In this document: piece by piece, positions 16,178 through 24,789 of the stretch
Numbering within the stretch: the first letter of the stretch is position 1
Layout of the letters: every line of letters begins with the position of its first letter
Source of the DNA: Actinocorallia populi
GTDB taxonomy: Bacteria; Actinomycetota; Actinomycetes; Streptosporangiales; Streptosporangiaceae
Length of the DNA stretch: 64,000 bases
Assembly: GCF_002995495.1 (NCBI RefSeq)
Contig: NZ_PVZV01000002.1
Span: forward strand, 1 to 64,000
Direction: 5' to 3'
The notes under the pieces: model-generated
Database searches by the model: none
What the model was told of the DNA's origin: nothing
What the model saw: the letters and a program-made list of their open reading frames with translations, nothing else
Position numbers and translations under genes: made by a program

Positions 16178-17049
16178 GAGGTGACCCGCCGCAGGCGCTC
16201 GCGTGGCTCGACCTCGCCGGGGAAGACGCGCTTGACGCCGTCGCCCAGGGCCGACTCGATGACCCTGATGTCGCGGATGAGGTGCTGGAGGCCGGTCGGC
16301 TCCAGCGAGGCCGCGTGGTCGGAGCCCCACATGGTGCGGTCCAGGGTGATGTGGCGCTCGACCGCGCACGCGCCGAGGGTGACGGCCGCGAGGCTGATCT
16401 GCAGGCCGCGCTCGTGCCCGGAGTAGCCCACCGGGACGCCGTAGCGCTCGCGCAGGGTGCCGATGGTGCGGAGGTTGGCCTCCTCGGCCGGCAGCGGGTA
16501 GGTGGAGGTGGCGTGCAGGATCACCAGCCGCTCGGTGCCGAGGATCTCGACGGCCTCGTCGATCTCCTTCAGCTCCGACATGCCGGTCGACAGGATGACC
16601 GGCTTGCCGGTGGCGGCCAGGGCGCGCAGCATCTCCCGGTCGGTGATGGAGGCCGAGGCGACCTTGTGCGTCACCACGTCGAACTCCTCCAGGAAGTCCA
16701 CCGAGGGCGCGTCCCAGGGGGAGGCGAACCACTGCAGGCCGCGCTGGGCGCAGTAGCGGTCGATCTCGGCGTACTCCTCCTCGCCGAACTCCACCCGGTG
16801 CTTGTACTCCAGGTAGGTCATCTCGCCCCAGGGCGTGCTGCGCATCCTGCCCTGCTGCTCCACCGGGACGCAGATCTCCGGGGTGCGCTTCTGGAACTTG
16901 ACCGCGTCGCACCCGGCGTTGGCGGCGACGTCGATGAGCTGGCGGGCGATCGCCATGTCGCCGTTGTGGTTGATGCCGATCTCGCCGATCACGTAGACCG
17001 GCTGGCCGGAGCCGACCAGCCGGTCGCCGATCTTCACAGAAGCGGGCAT
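16174..17049 (-). CDS. neuB: N-acetylneuraminate synthase-like enzyme, no SAF domain
   Basis: A 291-residue TIM-barrel enzyme that condenses phosphoenolpyruvate with a hexose such as ManNAc to give a nonulosonic acid. Diagnostic blocks are EIGINHNGD (22-30), DAVKFQKRTPE, FASPWD, HKVASASITD, ILSTGMSEL, LHATSTYPLP and VPVGYSGHERG, ending with RHITLDRTMWGSDHAASLEP. Typical NeuB proteins are about 345 residues and end in an antifreeze-like SAF domain that closes the active site; here the protein stops at the RERLRR boundary before it. It begins 1 bp after neuA. Whether the product is Neu5Ac, Kdn or another sugar cannot be told. Confidence 0.9.
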   Translation of the reverse strand: MPASVKIGDRLVGSGQPVYVIGEIGINHNGDMAIARQLIDVAANAGCDAVKFQKRTPEICVPVEQQGRMRSTPWGEMTYLEYKHRVEFGEEEYAEIDRYCAQRGLQWFASPWDAPSVDFLEEFDVVTHKVASASITDREMLRALAATGKPVILSTGMSELKEIDEAVEILGTERLVILHATSTYPLPAEEANLRTIGTLRERYGVPVGYSGHERGLQISLAAVTLGACAVERHITLDRTMWGSDHAASLEPTGLQHLIRDIRVIESALGDGVKRVFPGEVEPRERLRRVTS

Positions 17050-17050
17050 A

Positions 17051-18217
17051 TCACTTACCTTCGTTCGGTCGGTTCTGCAGGGTCCTGCTCTGGATGATGC
17101 GTTCGCACGCCTCGCGGACCGCGCCCCCGCCCCCCGGGCGGCCGAGCACCAGCCGCGCCGCGGCCAGGACCTCCGGGTGGGCGTGCGGCACCGCGATCGG
17201 CCAGCCCACCAGGGTGAGGCAGCCGAGGTCGTTCAGGTCGTTGCCGACGTAGGCGGCGCGGCGGGGGTCGTACCCTTCGTCGTGCAGCCACTTGGCCAGG
17301 GCCGTGGCCTTGTCGGCGACCCCGTGCAGCACGGGGACGCCGAGCTTGCGGGCCCGCGCGGCGACCACGGGGTTGGTCTCGGTGGACAGGATGAGGACGG
17401 GCACGCCCGCCTTCCTGAGCAGGGCGACGCCCATGCCGTCCTCCCGGGAGACCGACACCGACTCGGTGCCGTCCTGGTGCACCCGCGCCCGGTCGTCGGT
17501 GTGCACCCCGTCGAAGTCGGTGACCAGGACGTCCACGTCCAGCGGTTCCGGCCGGCCGGCCAGCGGCGCCAGGGCGCGGGCGACGGCCAGGTCCTCGGGC
17601 GTGTCGACCTCGACGGCGTGCGCGGCCGGGACGGCGCGCACGCCGATCCGGCCGAAGAAGCGGTGCCCGTGCTCCACCAGGCCGTCCGTGCGCATCACGT
17701 AGAACGCGCCGGTCTCCCGGTAGTGCGGGGCGCGGTCCTGGCGGCGGGGGCGGAACGCGGCGCTGTGCCCGACGCCGCTCAGGCCGTCCTCGCCGCGGCT
17801 CCACTGGAACTCGTGGGTCTCCAGTGCCGAGAACACCACGTCGGAGGCGCCGTCGAGCACCTCCCGGACGGCGGCGTCGAGGTCGGCCGGGTCCACGAAC
17901 GGCGAGGTGCACTGCAGGAAGACCGTCACCTCGGGCCGCTCGGGCAGCGTCCCGAGCGCGTGCAGCAGCGCGGACTCGGAGGTGGCGGCGTCCCCGCTGA
18001 GACCGGCGGGCCGCTCCACGACCCGCGCCCCCGCCTCCCGGGCGGCCGCCGCGATCGCGGTGTCGTCGGTGGAGACCAGGACCTCCTCGACGGACCCGGC
18101 CCGGCGGGCCGCGCCGACGGCGCGCACGACCAGGGGGACGCCGCCGACCCTGGCGAGGTTCTTGCCGGGCACTCCCTTGGAGCCGCCTCGGGCGGGGATC
18201 ACACAGACGACGCGCAA
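17051..18217 (-). CDS. neuA: CMP-acylneuraminate synthetase fused to KdsC-like HAD
   Basis: A 388-residue two-domain protein. Residues 1-225 are a cytidylyltransferase: IPARGGSKGVPGKN is the CTP loop, followed by STDD, LQCTSPF and VEVDTPEDLAVA. Residues about 230-375 form a HAD/KdsC-like domain with DFDGVHTDD (nucleophile DxD type), a LSTETN motif II and GNDLNDLGCL motif IV. The same order occurs in animal CMP-sialic acid synthetases. The HAD part could dephosphorylate a nonulosonate 9-phosphate or only mediate oligomerisation; its catalytic Asp residues look intact. First gene of the operon, 80 bp from the next upstream gene end. Confidence 0.92.
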   Translation of the reverse strand: MRVVCVIPARGGSKGVPGKNLARVGGVPLVVRAVGAARRAGSVEEVLVSTDDTAIAAAAREAGARVVERPAGLSGDAATSESALLHALGTLPERPEVTVFLQCTSPFVDPADLDAAVREVLDGASDVVFSALETHEFQWSRGEDGLSGVGHSAAFRPRRQDRAPHYRETGAFYVMRTDGLVEHGHRFFGRIGVRAVPAAHAVEVDTPEDLAVARALAPLAGRPEPLDVDVLVTDFDGVHTDDRARVHQDGTESVSVSREDGMGVALLRKAGVPVLILSTETNPVVAARARKLGVPVLHGVADKATALAKWLHDEGYDPRRAAYVGNDLNDLGCLTLVGWPIAVPHAHPEVLAAARLVLGRPGGGGAVREACERIIQSRTLQNRPNEGK

Positions 18218-18297
18218 CGCTCCACCTCGTGGTCATCACCCGCTGTCGCGGGCAGAGGCCTCCAAGCTAAGGACCCCGAGTGACCCCGCGCACACGC

Positions 18298-19725
18298 TCA
18301 GGTGAACGGCGGACGGCGCTCGTATAGATGGACGGATCCCCCCTTGAACAGCCAGCGGCCCGTGCGGATCCAGGTGGCGCGGCCGCCGCGGAGCAGGGAG
18401 TCCTTGCGCGCGTCGACGGCGGCGAATTCGCTGCTGGCGGGCTTGCGGGAGTGGTCGACGTAGAAGATCCGCCGGACCCCCGCGAGGCGTCCCGCGAACT
18501 GCCTCGGGGGCACCTCCAGCCCGTCCAGGCCCTGGTCCGGGCGGGCTGCCAGCACGTCGTCCAGGCCCGCGTAGGCCTCGGGGTAGGCCGACATGACCCG
18601 GCGGGAGCTGGTGTAGTGGAAGACGACGGCGTCTCCGGGGCGGTGCTCGGTCCGGACGATCCGCGCCAGTTCCCGCAGGTCGTCGGCGCGTTCGGAGGGG
18701 AGCCGCATCTGCTGGTGCGCGGGCAGCGCCAGCAGCGCCGCGGCGAGCAGCACCGGCACTCCCGCCGACCAGCGCAGCCGGTCCAGGCCCGCGGCGGTGA
18801 GCAGCGCCACCGCCGGAATGCAGAACAGTACGTAGCGGAAGACGTAGAAGGGGCTCCAGAGGGAGAACACGAGCAGCAGCAGCGGCGGGAGGACCATCCA
18901 GGGAGCCGCGGTGCGCCACAGCTCCCCGTTGCGGCCCAGAAGGATGAGCACCACGGTGAAGGCGAAGAAGCCGGGCGTCCCGGCGAGGCCGTCGAGCATG
19001 TCCGTGACGACCACGGCGTCGGGCCGTTCGATCCAGCTCACCTGGTCGCTCTGGGGCAGCGCCACCACCGCCAGGACGGCGCAGGGGGCCAGGGCGGCCG
19101 CGGTGACCGGGGCCCAGCGCAGCAGGAGGGCGCGGTCGCGGTGCAGGAGCACGGCGGCCAGGTGGGCGGGCACCAGCAGGAGGGTGAACAGGTGGGTGAG
19201 GCCGAGCAGCGCGATCGTCACGCCGTACCACCGGAGGGGCCGGCGGTCCCGCAGCGCCCGGACCAGCAGCAGGGTGGCCAGGGCGGCGAGCCCGGCGGCC
19301 AGGGTGTACTGCCGGGCCTCCTGGGCGTAGCGGCTCAGCGCGGGGGAGACGGCGACCAGGAGCCCGGCGAACAGCCCGACCCGCGCGCCGCCCAGCCGCC
19401 TGCCGATCTCGGCGGTGGCGCCCGCGGCCAGGACCGCGCCGAGCACCGAGGGGGCCCGCAGGGCGGTCTCGCCGTCGCCGAACAGGGCGACGACGGCCTT
19501 CATGAGCAGGTAGTAGAGCCCGTGCACCGCGTCGATCTCGCCCAGCACGGCGAAGAAGGAGCCCAGGTCGCGCCGGGCCATGCCCGCGGTGACCGCCTCG
19601 TCGCGCCAGAGCGCGGGCCCGTCCAGGCGGAACCCGGTGATCGCCATGGTGAGCAGGGCGGGAACCGCCACCGTCAGGGCCGGGGTACGGTGGCGAAGGA
19701 CCGGCATTGACGGCAAATTGGGCAC
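18298..19725 (-). CDS. GT39/PMT-type membrane glycosyltransferase (copy A)
   Basis: About 475 residues with roughly ten membrane helices. The first outside loop carries ALWRDEAVTAGMARRDLG, where the DE pair is the GT-C catalytic/polyprenol-phosphate site. GLYYLLMKAVVALFG and SRYAQEARQYTLA are the family's conserved helices. A soluble C-terminal region begins near residue 360. I prefer the GTG at 19725, which has an aggg site, over the ATG six codons later. A paralogue lies 3.4 kb away beyond a TarS-like gene. It likely transfers a lipid-linked sugar outside the membrane onto a wall polymer or protein. Confidence 0.82.
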   Translation of the reverse strand: MPNLPSMPVLRHRTPALTVAVPALLTMAITGFRLDGPALWRDEAVTAGMARRDLGSFFAVLGEIDAVHGLYYLLMKAVVALFGDGETALRAPSVLGAVLAAGATAEIGRRLGGARVGLFAGLLVAVSPALSRYAQEARQYTLAAGLAALATLLLVRALRDRRPLRWYGVTIALLGLTHLFTLLLVPAHLAAVLLHRDRALLLRWAPVTAAALAPCAVLAVVALPQSDQVSWIERPDAVVVTDMLDGLAGTPGFFAFTVVLILLGRNGELWRTAAPWMVLPPLLLLVFSLWSPFYVFRYVLFCIPAVALLTAAGLDRLRWSAGVPVLLAAALLALPAHQQMRLPSERADDLRELARIVRTEHRPGDAVVFHYTSSRRVMSAYPEAYAGLDDVLAARPDQGLDGLEVPPRQFAGRLAGVRRIFYVDHSRKPASSEFAAVDARKDSLLRGGRATWIRTGRWLFKGGSVHLYERRPPFT

Positions 19726-19808
19726 GTAGGACCCTATCGCCCGGGCCCGGTGGTGATCACCTTGCCGGGAACCCTTCGCCAATTTCCAGGGGTGGGGCTA
19801 ATGTGCTC

Positions 19809-21740
19809 ATGCTCCCGCGTGACAGGAAATCTCGAGTGCCCCAGCCCAAAGTCAGCGTGATCGTCCCGGTGTACAACTGCCGGGCGACGCTACGCCGTTG
19901 CATCGAATCGGTGTTCGAGCAGAGCCTGGCCGAACTCGAGCTCATCTGTGTGGACGACGGTTCGACCGATGGCAGCCGGGCTCTGCTCGCCTCCTACGAC
20001 GACCCGCGCCTCACCGTCCGCTACCAGCCCAACTCCGGCGGGCCCGGCGCCCCCCGCAACGTCGGGCTGAAACTGGCGGCGGGGGAGTTCGTGCAGTTCC
20101 TCGACGCCGACGACTGGCTCGACCCCAGCGCCCTGGAGCGCATGGTCGCGATGGCCGAGGAGAACGGCACCGACATCGTGATCGGCAAGTACGTCGGCGT
20201 GGGGCGCAACGTCCCCCGCCGGTTGTTCCGCCGGACCGTGGCCCGCACCACCGTGTACGACAACCCGCCGGACCTGTACGCCACCCTCGCGCCGCTCAAG
20301 CTGTTCCGGCGCGAGGTCATCAAGGACCTGCGGTTCGCCGAGGGGCTGCTCTCCCACGAGGACCAGGAGTTCACCGCCAAGGCCTACTTCCGCGCGCGCG
20401 GGGTGAGCGTCCTGGCCGACCACGACTGCTACTTCTGGGTGGAGCGCGAGGACGGCAGCAGCGTCATGCAGCAGGGCGGCGCCCCCGACCTCGACTTCTT
20501 CCCGGCCATCGGCCGGGTGATGCGGGTGGTGGAGGAGCACACCGAGCCGGGCGAGGCCCGCGACCGCATGCTGCGCCGCAACTTCCGCGAGGAGATCATG
20601 CCGCGGTTCGGCGAGGCCTACCTGGCCGCCGACGCCGAGACCCGCGCGGTCACCGAGGAGGGGGCGCTCCGGCTCATCCGCGCCCACCTCACCCCGCGGA
20701 TCACCGCGACGATGGCGCCCTTCTTCCGGCAGGTGGCGCACTGCCTGCAGCACGGCCCGAACGAGCTGCTGCCGGAGATCGTCCGCCACCGGGTGTCGGG
20801 CCGCACGCCGTCCCTGGCGGTCAGGGACGGCCGCGTCTACGAGGCCACCCCGGGCTTCGGCGAGCTGCCCGACTCCTGCTACGACGTCACCGAGCGGCTG
20901 CCGTTCCGGTGCTCGCTGGAGCGGGTGTCCTGGGACGGCGGCGTCCTGAGGGCGGTGGTGCGCACCGAGCTGCCCGGCGGCGAGATCGCCGATCCGGTGC
21001 TGGTGCTGCGCCGCAGGGGCGAGGACGGCCCGGTGCACACCGTCCCGCTGTCCGGCGGGCGCGAGCGCACCGCCGAGATGGACGTCGCGGCGCTCCGCCC
21101 GGCCAAGGGCCGCTGGGACCTGTCGGTGAACGCGCGGTTCGGCGAGGTGCCGGTCTCCGCCCGGCTGGCGGTCGACCCGGCGGGTCTGCCGGGCCCGGTC
21201 TTCCTCCCGGTGGAGGGGGGGCGGCCGCTGGCGCGGCTGTACGCCACCGACTTCGGCAACCTGAGCCTGGAGGCGGGCATCCCGGGCGCGGCGCCCGACC
21301 ACGCCGCCTCGGCGGTGGTGACCGGCGGCCGCCTGGTGGTCTCCGGGCGGCTCCCGCTCGGCTCGGGACTGGGCCTGCGGGTGCTGGCGCGGCTGCGCGC
21401 CGAGGAGCCGGTGGTGGTGTCGGCCGAAGCCGTGCTCTCCGGCGCCTCCTTCACCGCGGAGCTGCCGCTGCGCGACTGGGTGCAGGGGACCTGGCGGCTG
21501 GAGTACGAGATCGTCGACCGGGACGGCACGGTCCCCGGCGTGTTCACGCCCGAGCGGCTCACCGGCGGACGGGTCGGCCTGCGCCGCACCGCCAAGCCGT
21601 ACCGCACCAGCAGGGGGCGGCTGGCCGTCCAGATCGGCGCGCGGTCGCTGCACCTGGCGGTCCCGGCGCTGCTGGGCGGGCTGGCGCGCAGGGTCCTGCG
21701 GCTGGACCGCAATCACTCCCGCGCGTACAGCGCGAGATAG
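19809..21740 (+). CDS. TarS-like family 2 glycosyltransferase
   Basis: A 643-residue protein. The N-terminal GT-A domain (about 10-330) starts KVSVIVPVYNCRATLRRC, has VDDGSTDGSRALL, a NSGGPGAPRNVGLKLA block and metal motif FLDADDW, and continues with LSHEDQEFTAKAYF. This order, the ADHDCYFWVEREDGSS stretch and a beta-rich C-terminal half with YATDFGNLSL resemble the wall-teichoic-acid GlcNAc transferase TarS of Staphylococcus. Start: ATG at 19809, with GTG two codons earlier as an alternative. Its 3' end overlaps the convergent GT39 gene by 28 bp. It probably decorates a polyol-phosphate chain made by the nearby TagF-like enzymes. Confidence 0.8.
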   Translation: MLPRDRKSRVPQPKVSVIVPVYNCRATLRRCIESVFEQSLAELELICVDDGSTDGSRALLASYDDPRLTVRYQPNSGGPGAPRNVGLKLAAGEFVQFLDADDWLDPSALERMVAMAEENGTDIVIGKYVGVGRNVPRRLFRRTVARTTVYDNPPDLYATLAPLKLFRREVIKDLRFAEGLLSHEDQEFTAKAYFRARGVSVLADHDCYFWVEREDGSSVMQQGGAPDLDFFPAIGRVMRVVEEHTEPGEARDRMLRRNFREEIMPRFGEAYLAADAETRAVTEEGALRLIRAHLTPRITATMAPFFRQVAHCLQHGPNELLPEIVRHRVSGRTPSLAVRDGRVYEATPGFGELPDSCYDVTERLPFRCSLERVSWDGGVLRAVVRTELPGGEIADPVLVLRRRGEDGPVHTVPLSGGRERTAEMDVAALRPAKGRWDLSVNARFGEVPVSARLAVDPAGLPGPVFLPVEGGRPLARLYATDFGNLSLEAGIPGAAPDHAASAVVTGGRLVVSGRLPLGSGLGLRVLARLRAEEPVVVSAEAVLSGASFTAELPLRDWVQGTWRLEYEIVDRDGTVPGVFTPERLTGGRVGLRRTAKPYRTSRGRLAVQIGARSLHLAVPALLGGLARRVLRLDRNHSRAYSAR

Positions 21741-23101
21741 CCGCCCTTGAACCGCCAGCCCCTCACCTTGCCGAACGACTCGCGCAGCACCAGGAACCGG
21801 GACTCGTCCACCGGGTAGGCGGGGGAGTCCCGGTCGGGGCGCTTGCTCACCACCCAGACCCGGTCGGCCTTGGCCAGCCGCCGGGCGAAGGCGGCGGGGC
21901 CCGCCAGGTCGCCCGTGAGGTCGCCCGCCTCGGCCCCGGTGCGCTCCAGCGCCAGGTCGTCCAGGCGGGCGAAGGCCTCCGGATAGGCGCCCATGATCGT
22001 CCGCTGTTCGGTCACCCGGAACAGCAGGCCGTCCCCGGGCCTGGCGTGCCGCTCGACGAGCGCGCGGAGCCGGCGCAGGTCGTCCGCGCGGTCGTCCACC
22101 GCGTGCTGCTGCAGGTGCATCGGCGCCATCCCGGCGATCAGGGCCGCCGCGCCCGCCCAGGCGGGCACGGCCGGCAGGGAGTCCAGGCCCGCCGCCACGA
22201 GGAGGGCCGCCGCGGGGGCGGTGAACAGCACGTAGCGCGGGGTGTAGACCGGGCTGATCAGGGAGGCGCCCAGCAGCACCACCACCGGCAGCAGCAGCCA
22301 GGGCACCGCCGCCGTCCGCAGGACGGGCCGCCTCCAGGCGCCCAGCACGGCCAGGGCGGCGAAGGGCGGCACCAGCCACGCGCCCCCGGCGAGCACGACC
22401 GCCCACTCCGCCACGGCCTGCGGCTCCGGCCGGGTCAGCCAGGAGATCTGGGCGCCGCGCTGCGTCGAGGCGAGCAGCAGCAGGGGCGACAGGCAGCCGA
22501 GCGCCGCCCCGGCCGCCGCGGCCCAGGCGCGTTGCCGCGGCCGGGCCGGGAAGGCGTGCGCGGCGAGCAGCAGGAGGGCGAACAGGTTGAACAGCCCCAC
22601 GAGCACGACGGAGACGGCGTAGGCCGCCCATCTCGGCCTGCCTCCCCGCTCCAGCGCCGAGGCCAGCAGCAGGGTGGAGGCGGCGGCGGCCGCGGTGACC
22701 AGCGCGTACGGGCGGGCGTCCTGGGCGTAGCGGGTCAGGAAGGGGGAGAACGCCGCCAGCAGTCCCGCCAGCAGGCCCAGGCGCGCGCCGCCGTACCGGC
22801 GGCCCAGTTCGGCGGTGCACCCGGCGGTGACCGCACCCGCCAGCACCGACGGCAGCCGCAGCGCGGCCTCCCCGGAGCCGAACAGCTCCGAGACGAGGTG
22901 CAGCAGCAGGTAGTAGAGGCCGTGGACGGCGTCGACCTGGGGCAGCAGCCGCAGGATCTGGCCGAGGGAGCGCCGGGAGACCTCGGCGGTGACCGCCTCG
23001 TCCCGCCAGAAGGACGGACCGGTGAGCCCCCACAGGCCCGTGGCGAGTGCGGCCAGCGCGGGAACGGTCGGCATCAGGCGGTTACGGGACACCGTGCTCA
23101 C
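21713..23101 (-). CDS. GT39/PMT-type membrane glycosyltransferase (copy B)
   Basis: About 462 residues, paralogous to the GT39-type gene near 19 kb. SFWRDEAVTAEVSRRSLG gives the catalytic DE in the first external loop; DAVHGLYYLLLHLVSELFG, RYAQDARPYALV and IMGAYPEAFARLDDL match the paralogue position by position. About ten hydrophobic helices are followed by an external C-terminal region ending RGWRFKGGYLALYARE. I placed the start at a GTG 47 bp from the divergent plus-strand gene; a second GTG and an ATG follow within ten codons, so the N-terminus is uncertain. Acceptor unknown. Confidence 0.8.
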   Translation of the reverse strand: MSTVSRNRLMPTVPALAALATGLWGLTGPSFWRDEAVTAEVSRRSLGQILRLLPQVDAVHGLYYLLLHLVSELFGSGEAALRLPSVLAGAVTAGCTAELGRRYGGARLGLLAGLLAAFSPFLTRYAQDARPYALVTAAAAASTLLLASALERGGRPRWAAYAVSVVLVGLFNLFALLLLAAHAFPARPRQRAWAAAAGAALGCLSPLLLLASTQRGAQISWLTRPEPQAVAEWAVVLAGGAWLVPPFAALAVLGAWRRPVLRTAAVPWLLLPVVVLLGASLISPVYTPRYVLFTAPAAALLVAAGLDSLPAVPAWAGAAALIAGMAPMHLQQHAVDDRADDLRRLRALVERHARPGDGLLFRVTEQRTIMGAYPEAFARLDDLALERTGAEAGDLTGDLAGPAAFARRLAKADRVWVVSKRPDRDSPAYPVDESRFLVLRESFGKVRGWRFKGGYLALYARE

Positions 23102-23148
23102 GGGATAGGTCGCCACACATCGCAGGCATGTTACTACGATGGGTGAGC

Positions 23149-24789
23149 ATGGCAGGGGTCCGCGGACGGTGGCCGGTGCCGCTCTGGGCACCGGTCTGCG
23201 CGCTGGTGCTCGGCTGGGCGGTCCTGGTGGTGCTGCGGCACAGCTGGGCCGGGGACATGCGGCTGCACCTGGGCACCCTGCACGGCCTGCTGCGCGATCC
23301 GTGGTCCCCGGTCGACCCGCTGGTCGGCGCGGTGGAGGGCAGCCCCTACTACTCGCCGACGATGGTGGCGCTGGCCGCCGCGGCCGAGGTCACCGGCCTG
23401 CGCCCGCAGGCGGTGCTGGAGCTGGCGGGCCTGGCCAACGTGGTGCTGTGGCTGTGGGCGCTGATCCGTTTCTGCCGGCTCCTGGGCGGCCCCGCGGTCG
23501 GGCCGCTGGCCGTCGTCTTCTCCCTGCTGCTGTGGGGCCTGCGCCCGCACGAGTGGAGCGGCTTCTTCGGGCTGTACTCCCTGTCGTGGACGATGGCCTA
23601 CCCCAGCCTCACCGCCACGGCGCTCATGCTGCTGGCCTGGCACGCCTATCTCACGGCCCGCTGGGTGCCGCTGGCCCCCCTGCTGGCGCTGATCGTGCTC
23701 ATCCACCCGTTCACCGCGCTGAACACCGCCCTCGGGCTGCTGGCCTTCGTGCTGGCCCGCCCCGCCCGGCTGCGCGACCGCGGCCAGTACGCGGCCGGGG
23801 CGGCCGCCGCCGTCCTGGCGCTGGCCTGGCCCTGGTCGGACCTGACGGCGCTGCCCGCGGCCGCGGGCGGGCTGTCCCGCATCCACCAGGGCCTGGTCCT
23901 GGACCTGGGCGCGGACTTCGGGCTCGGGCACTACGGGCTGGCGCTGGTCGGCCTGCCCGCGCTGGTCACCGGGGTGGACCGCAGGCCGCTGGGCCGGGAG
24001 CTGCTGCTGCTGTTCACCCTGGCGGTCTCCGTGGCGGGGCTCGGCGCGATCGCGGGCTCGTACGGGTTCGCCCGGGTGCTGCCCGTCGCGCTGCTGGCGC
24101 TGCACCTGGCCCTGGCCTCCTGCCTGGGCGCGCCCGGCCCGCGCGCCCGCAGGGCCGTCTACGCGGGGGTGGCGGCCGCCGCCTGCGCCGCCGGCCTGTA
24201 CGGCAACAGCGGCGGGCTGATCCGCGCCTGGTGGGAACCGGTCCCGCCGCGGACGCTCGAGGCCTGGAAGGCCCGCGACCCCCGCACCGTCTACGCCCCT
24301 GTGATCAGGAAGGTCAAGCCGGGGACGGTGGTCCTTAGTGACCGGTCCTGGCCGGGCCGGCTGGTCAACGGAAAGGGCGCCTACAGTGTCGTCCCCGGCT
24401 GGCCCTACCCCTTCGTGGACGAGGCCGCCAGGCGTCGTGACGTGCGGCGTTTCTTCGCCCGCGGCACCACGGACGCCGAACGGATGTCGATCATCGAGCG
24501 GTACCGGGTGGACTGCCTCCTGACGACCCGGCGCAACCGCGTCGGCCTCGCCGGATTCCGGGTGCGGGCCCGCGCGGCGAAGGGCGGCGTGCTGTTGTCC
24601 TGCCGCTTATTCTTACCGCGATGTCTGCGAAAACCTCGGGGTCGGGAGCGGCGGCGCTCCTGCTGGTCTCCGCCTCGGTGGGGCTCGGCGCCTACGCCTG
24701 CCTGCTCGGACCGTCCAACGCGGTCCCGGAGAGCGGGGGAGGCTGGTCGCTGGAGGCCGACCCCAGCGCCCGGCTGGTCGTCCTGCTGA
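23149..24789 (+). CDS. Polytopic membrane protein (GT-C-like)
   Basis: A 546-residue protein with about ten membrane helices and a short external C-terminal domain. GDMRLHLGTLHGLLRDPW after the first helix has the Asp-bearing loop typical of GT-C transferases, and YYSPTMVAL follows. I do not recognise a named family. The start could also be an ATG 21 bp upstream. Oddly, its last 56 codons overlap the next gene in another frame, and the predicted tail there (PRGRERRRSCWSPPRWG and onward) is Arg/Pro/Trp-rich nonsense. The ancestral stop was probably near base 24,620 and has been lost. Confidence 0.68.
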   Translation: MAGVRGRWPVPLWAPVCALVLGWAVLVVLRHSWAGDMRLHLGTLHGLLRDPWSPVDPLVGAVEGSPYYSPTMVALAAAAEVTGLRPQAVLELAGLANVVLWLWALIRFCRLLGGPAVGPLAVVFSLLLWGLRPHEWSGFFGLYSLSWTMAYPSLTATALMLLAWHAYLTARWVPLAPLLALIVLIHPFTALNTALGLLAFVLARPARLRDRGQYAAGAAAAVLALAWPWSDLTALPAAAGGLSRIHQGLVLDLGADFGLGHYGLALVGLPALVTGVDRRPLGRELLLLFTLAVSVAGLGAIAGSYGFARVLPVALLALHLALASCLGAPGPRARRAVYAGVAAAACAAGLYGNSGGLIRAWWEPVPPRTLEAWKARDPRTVYAPVIRKVKPGTVVLSDRSWPGRLVNGKGAYSVVPGWPYPFVDEAARRRDVRRFFARGTTDAERMSIIERYRVDCLLTTRRNRVGLAGFRVRARAAKGGVLLSCRLFLPRCLRKPRGRERRRSCWSPPRWGSAPTPACSDRPTRSRRAGEAGRWRPTPAPGWSSC

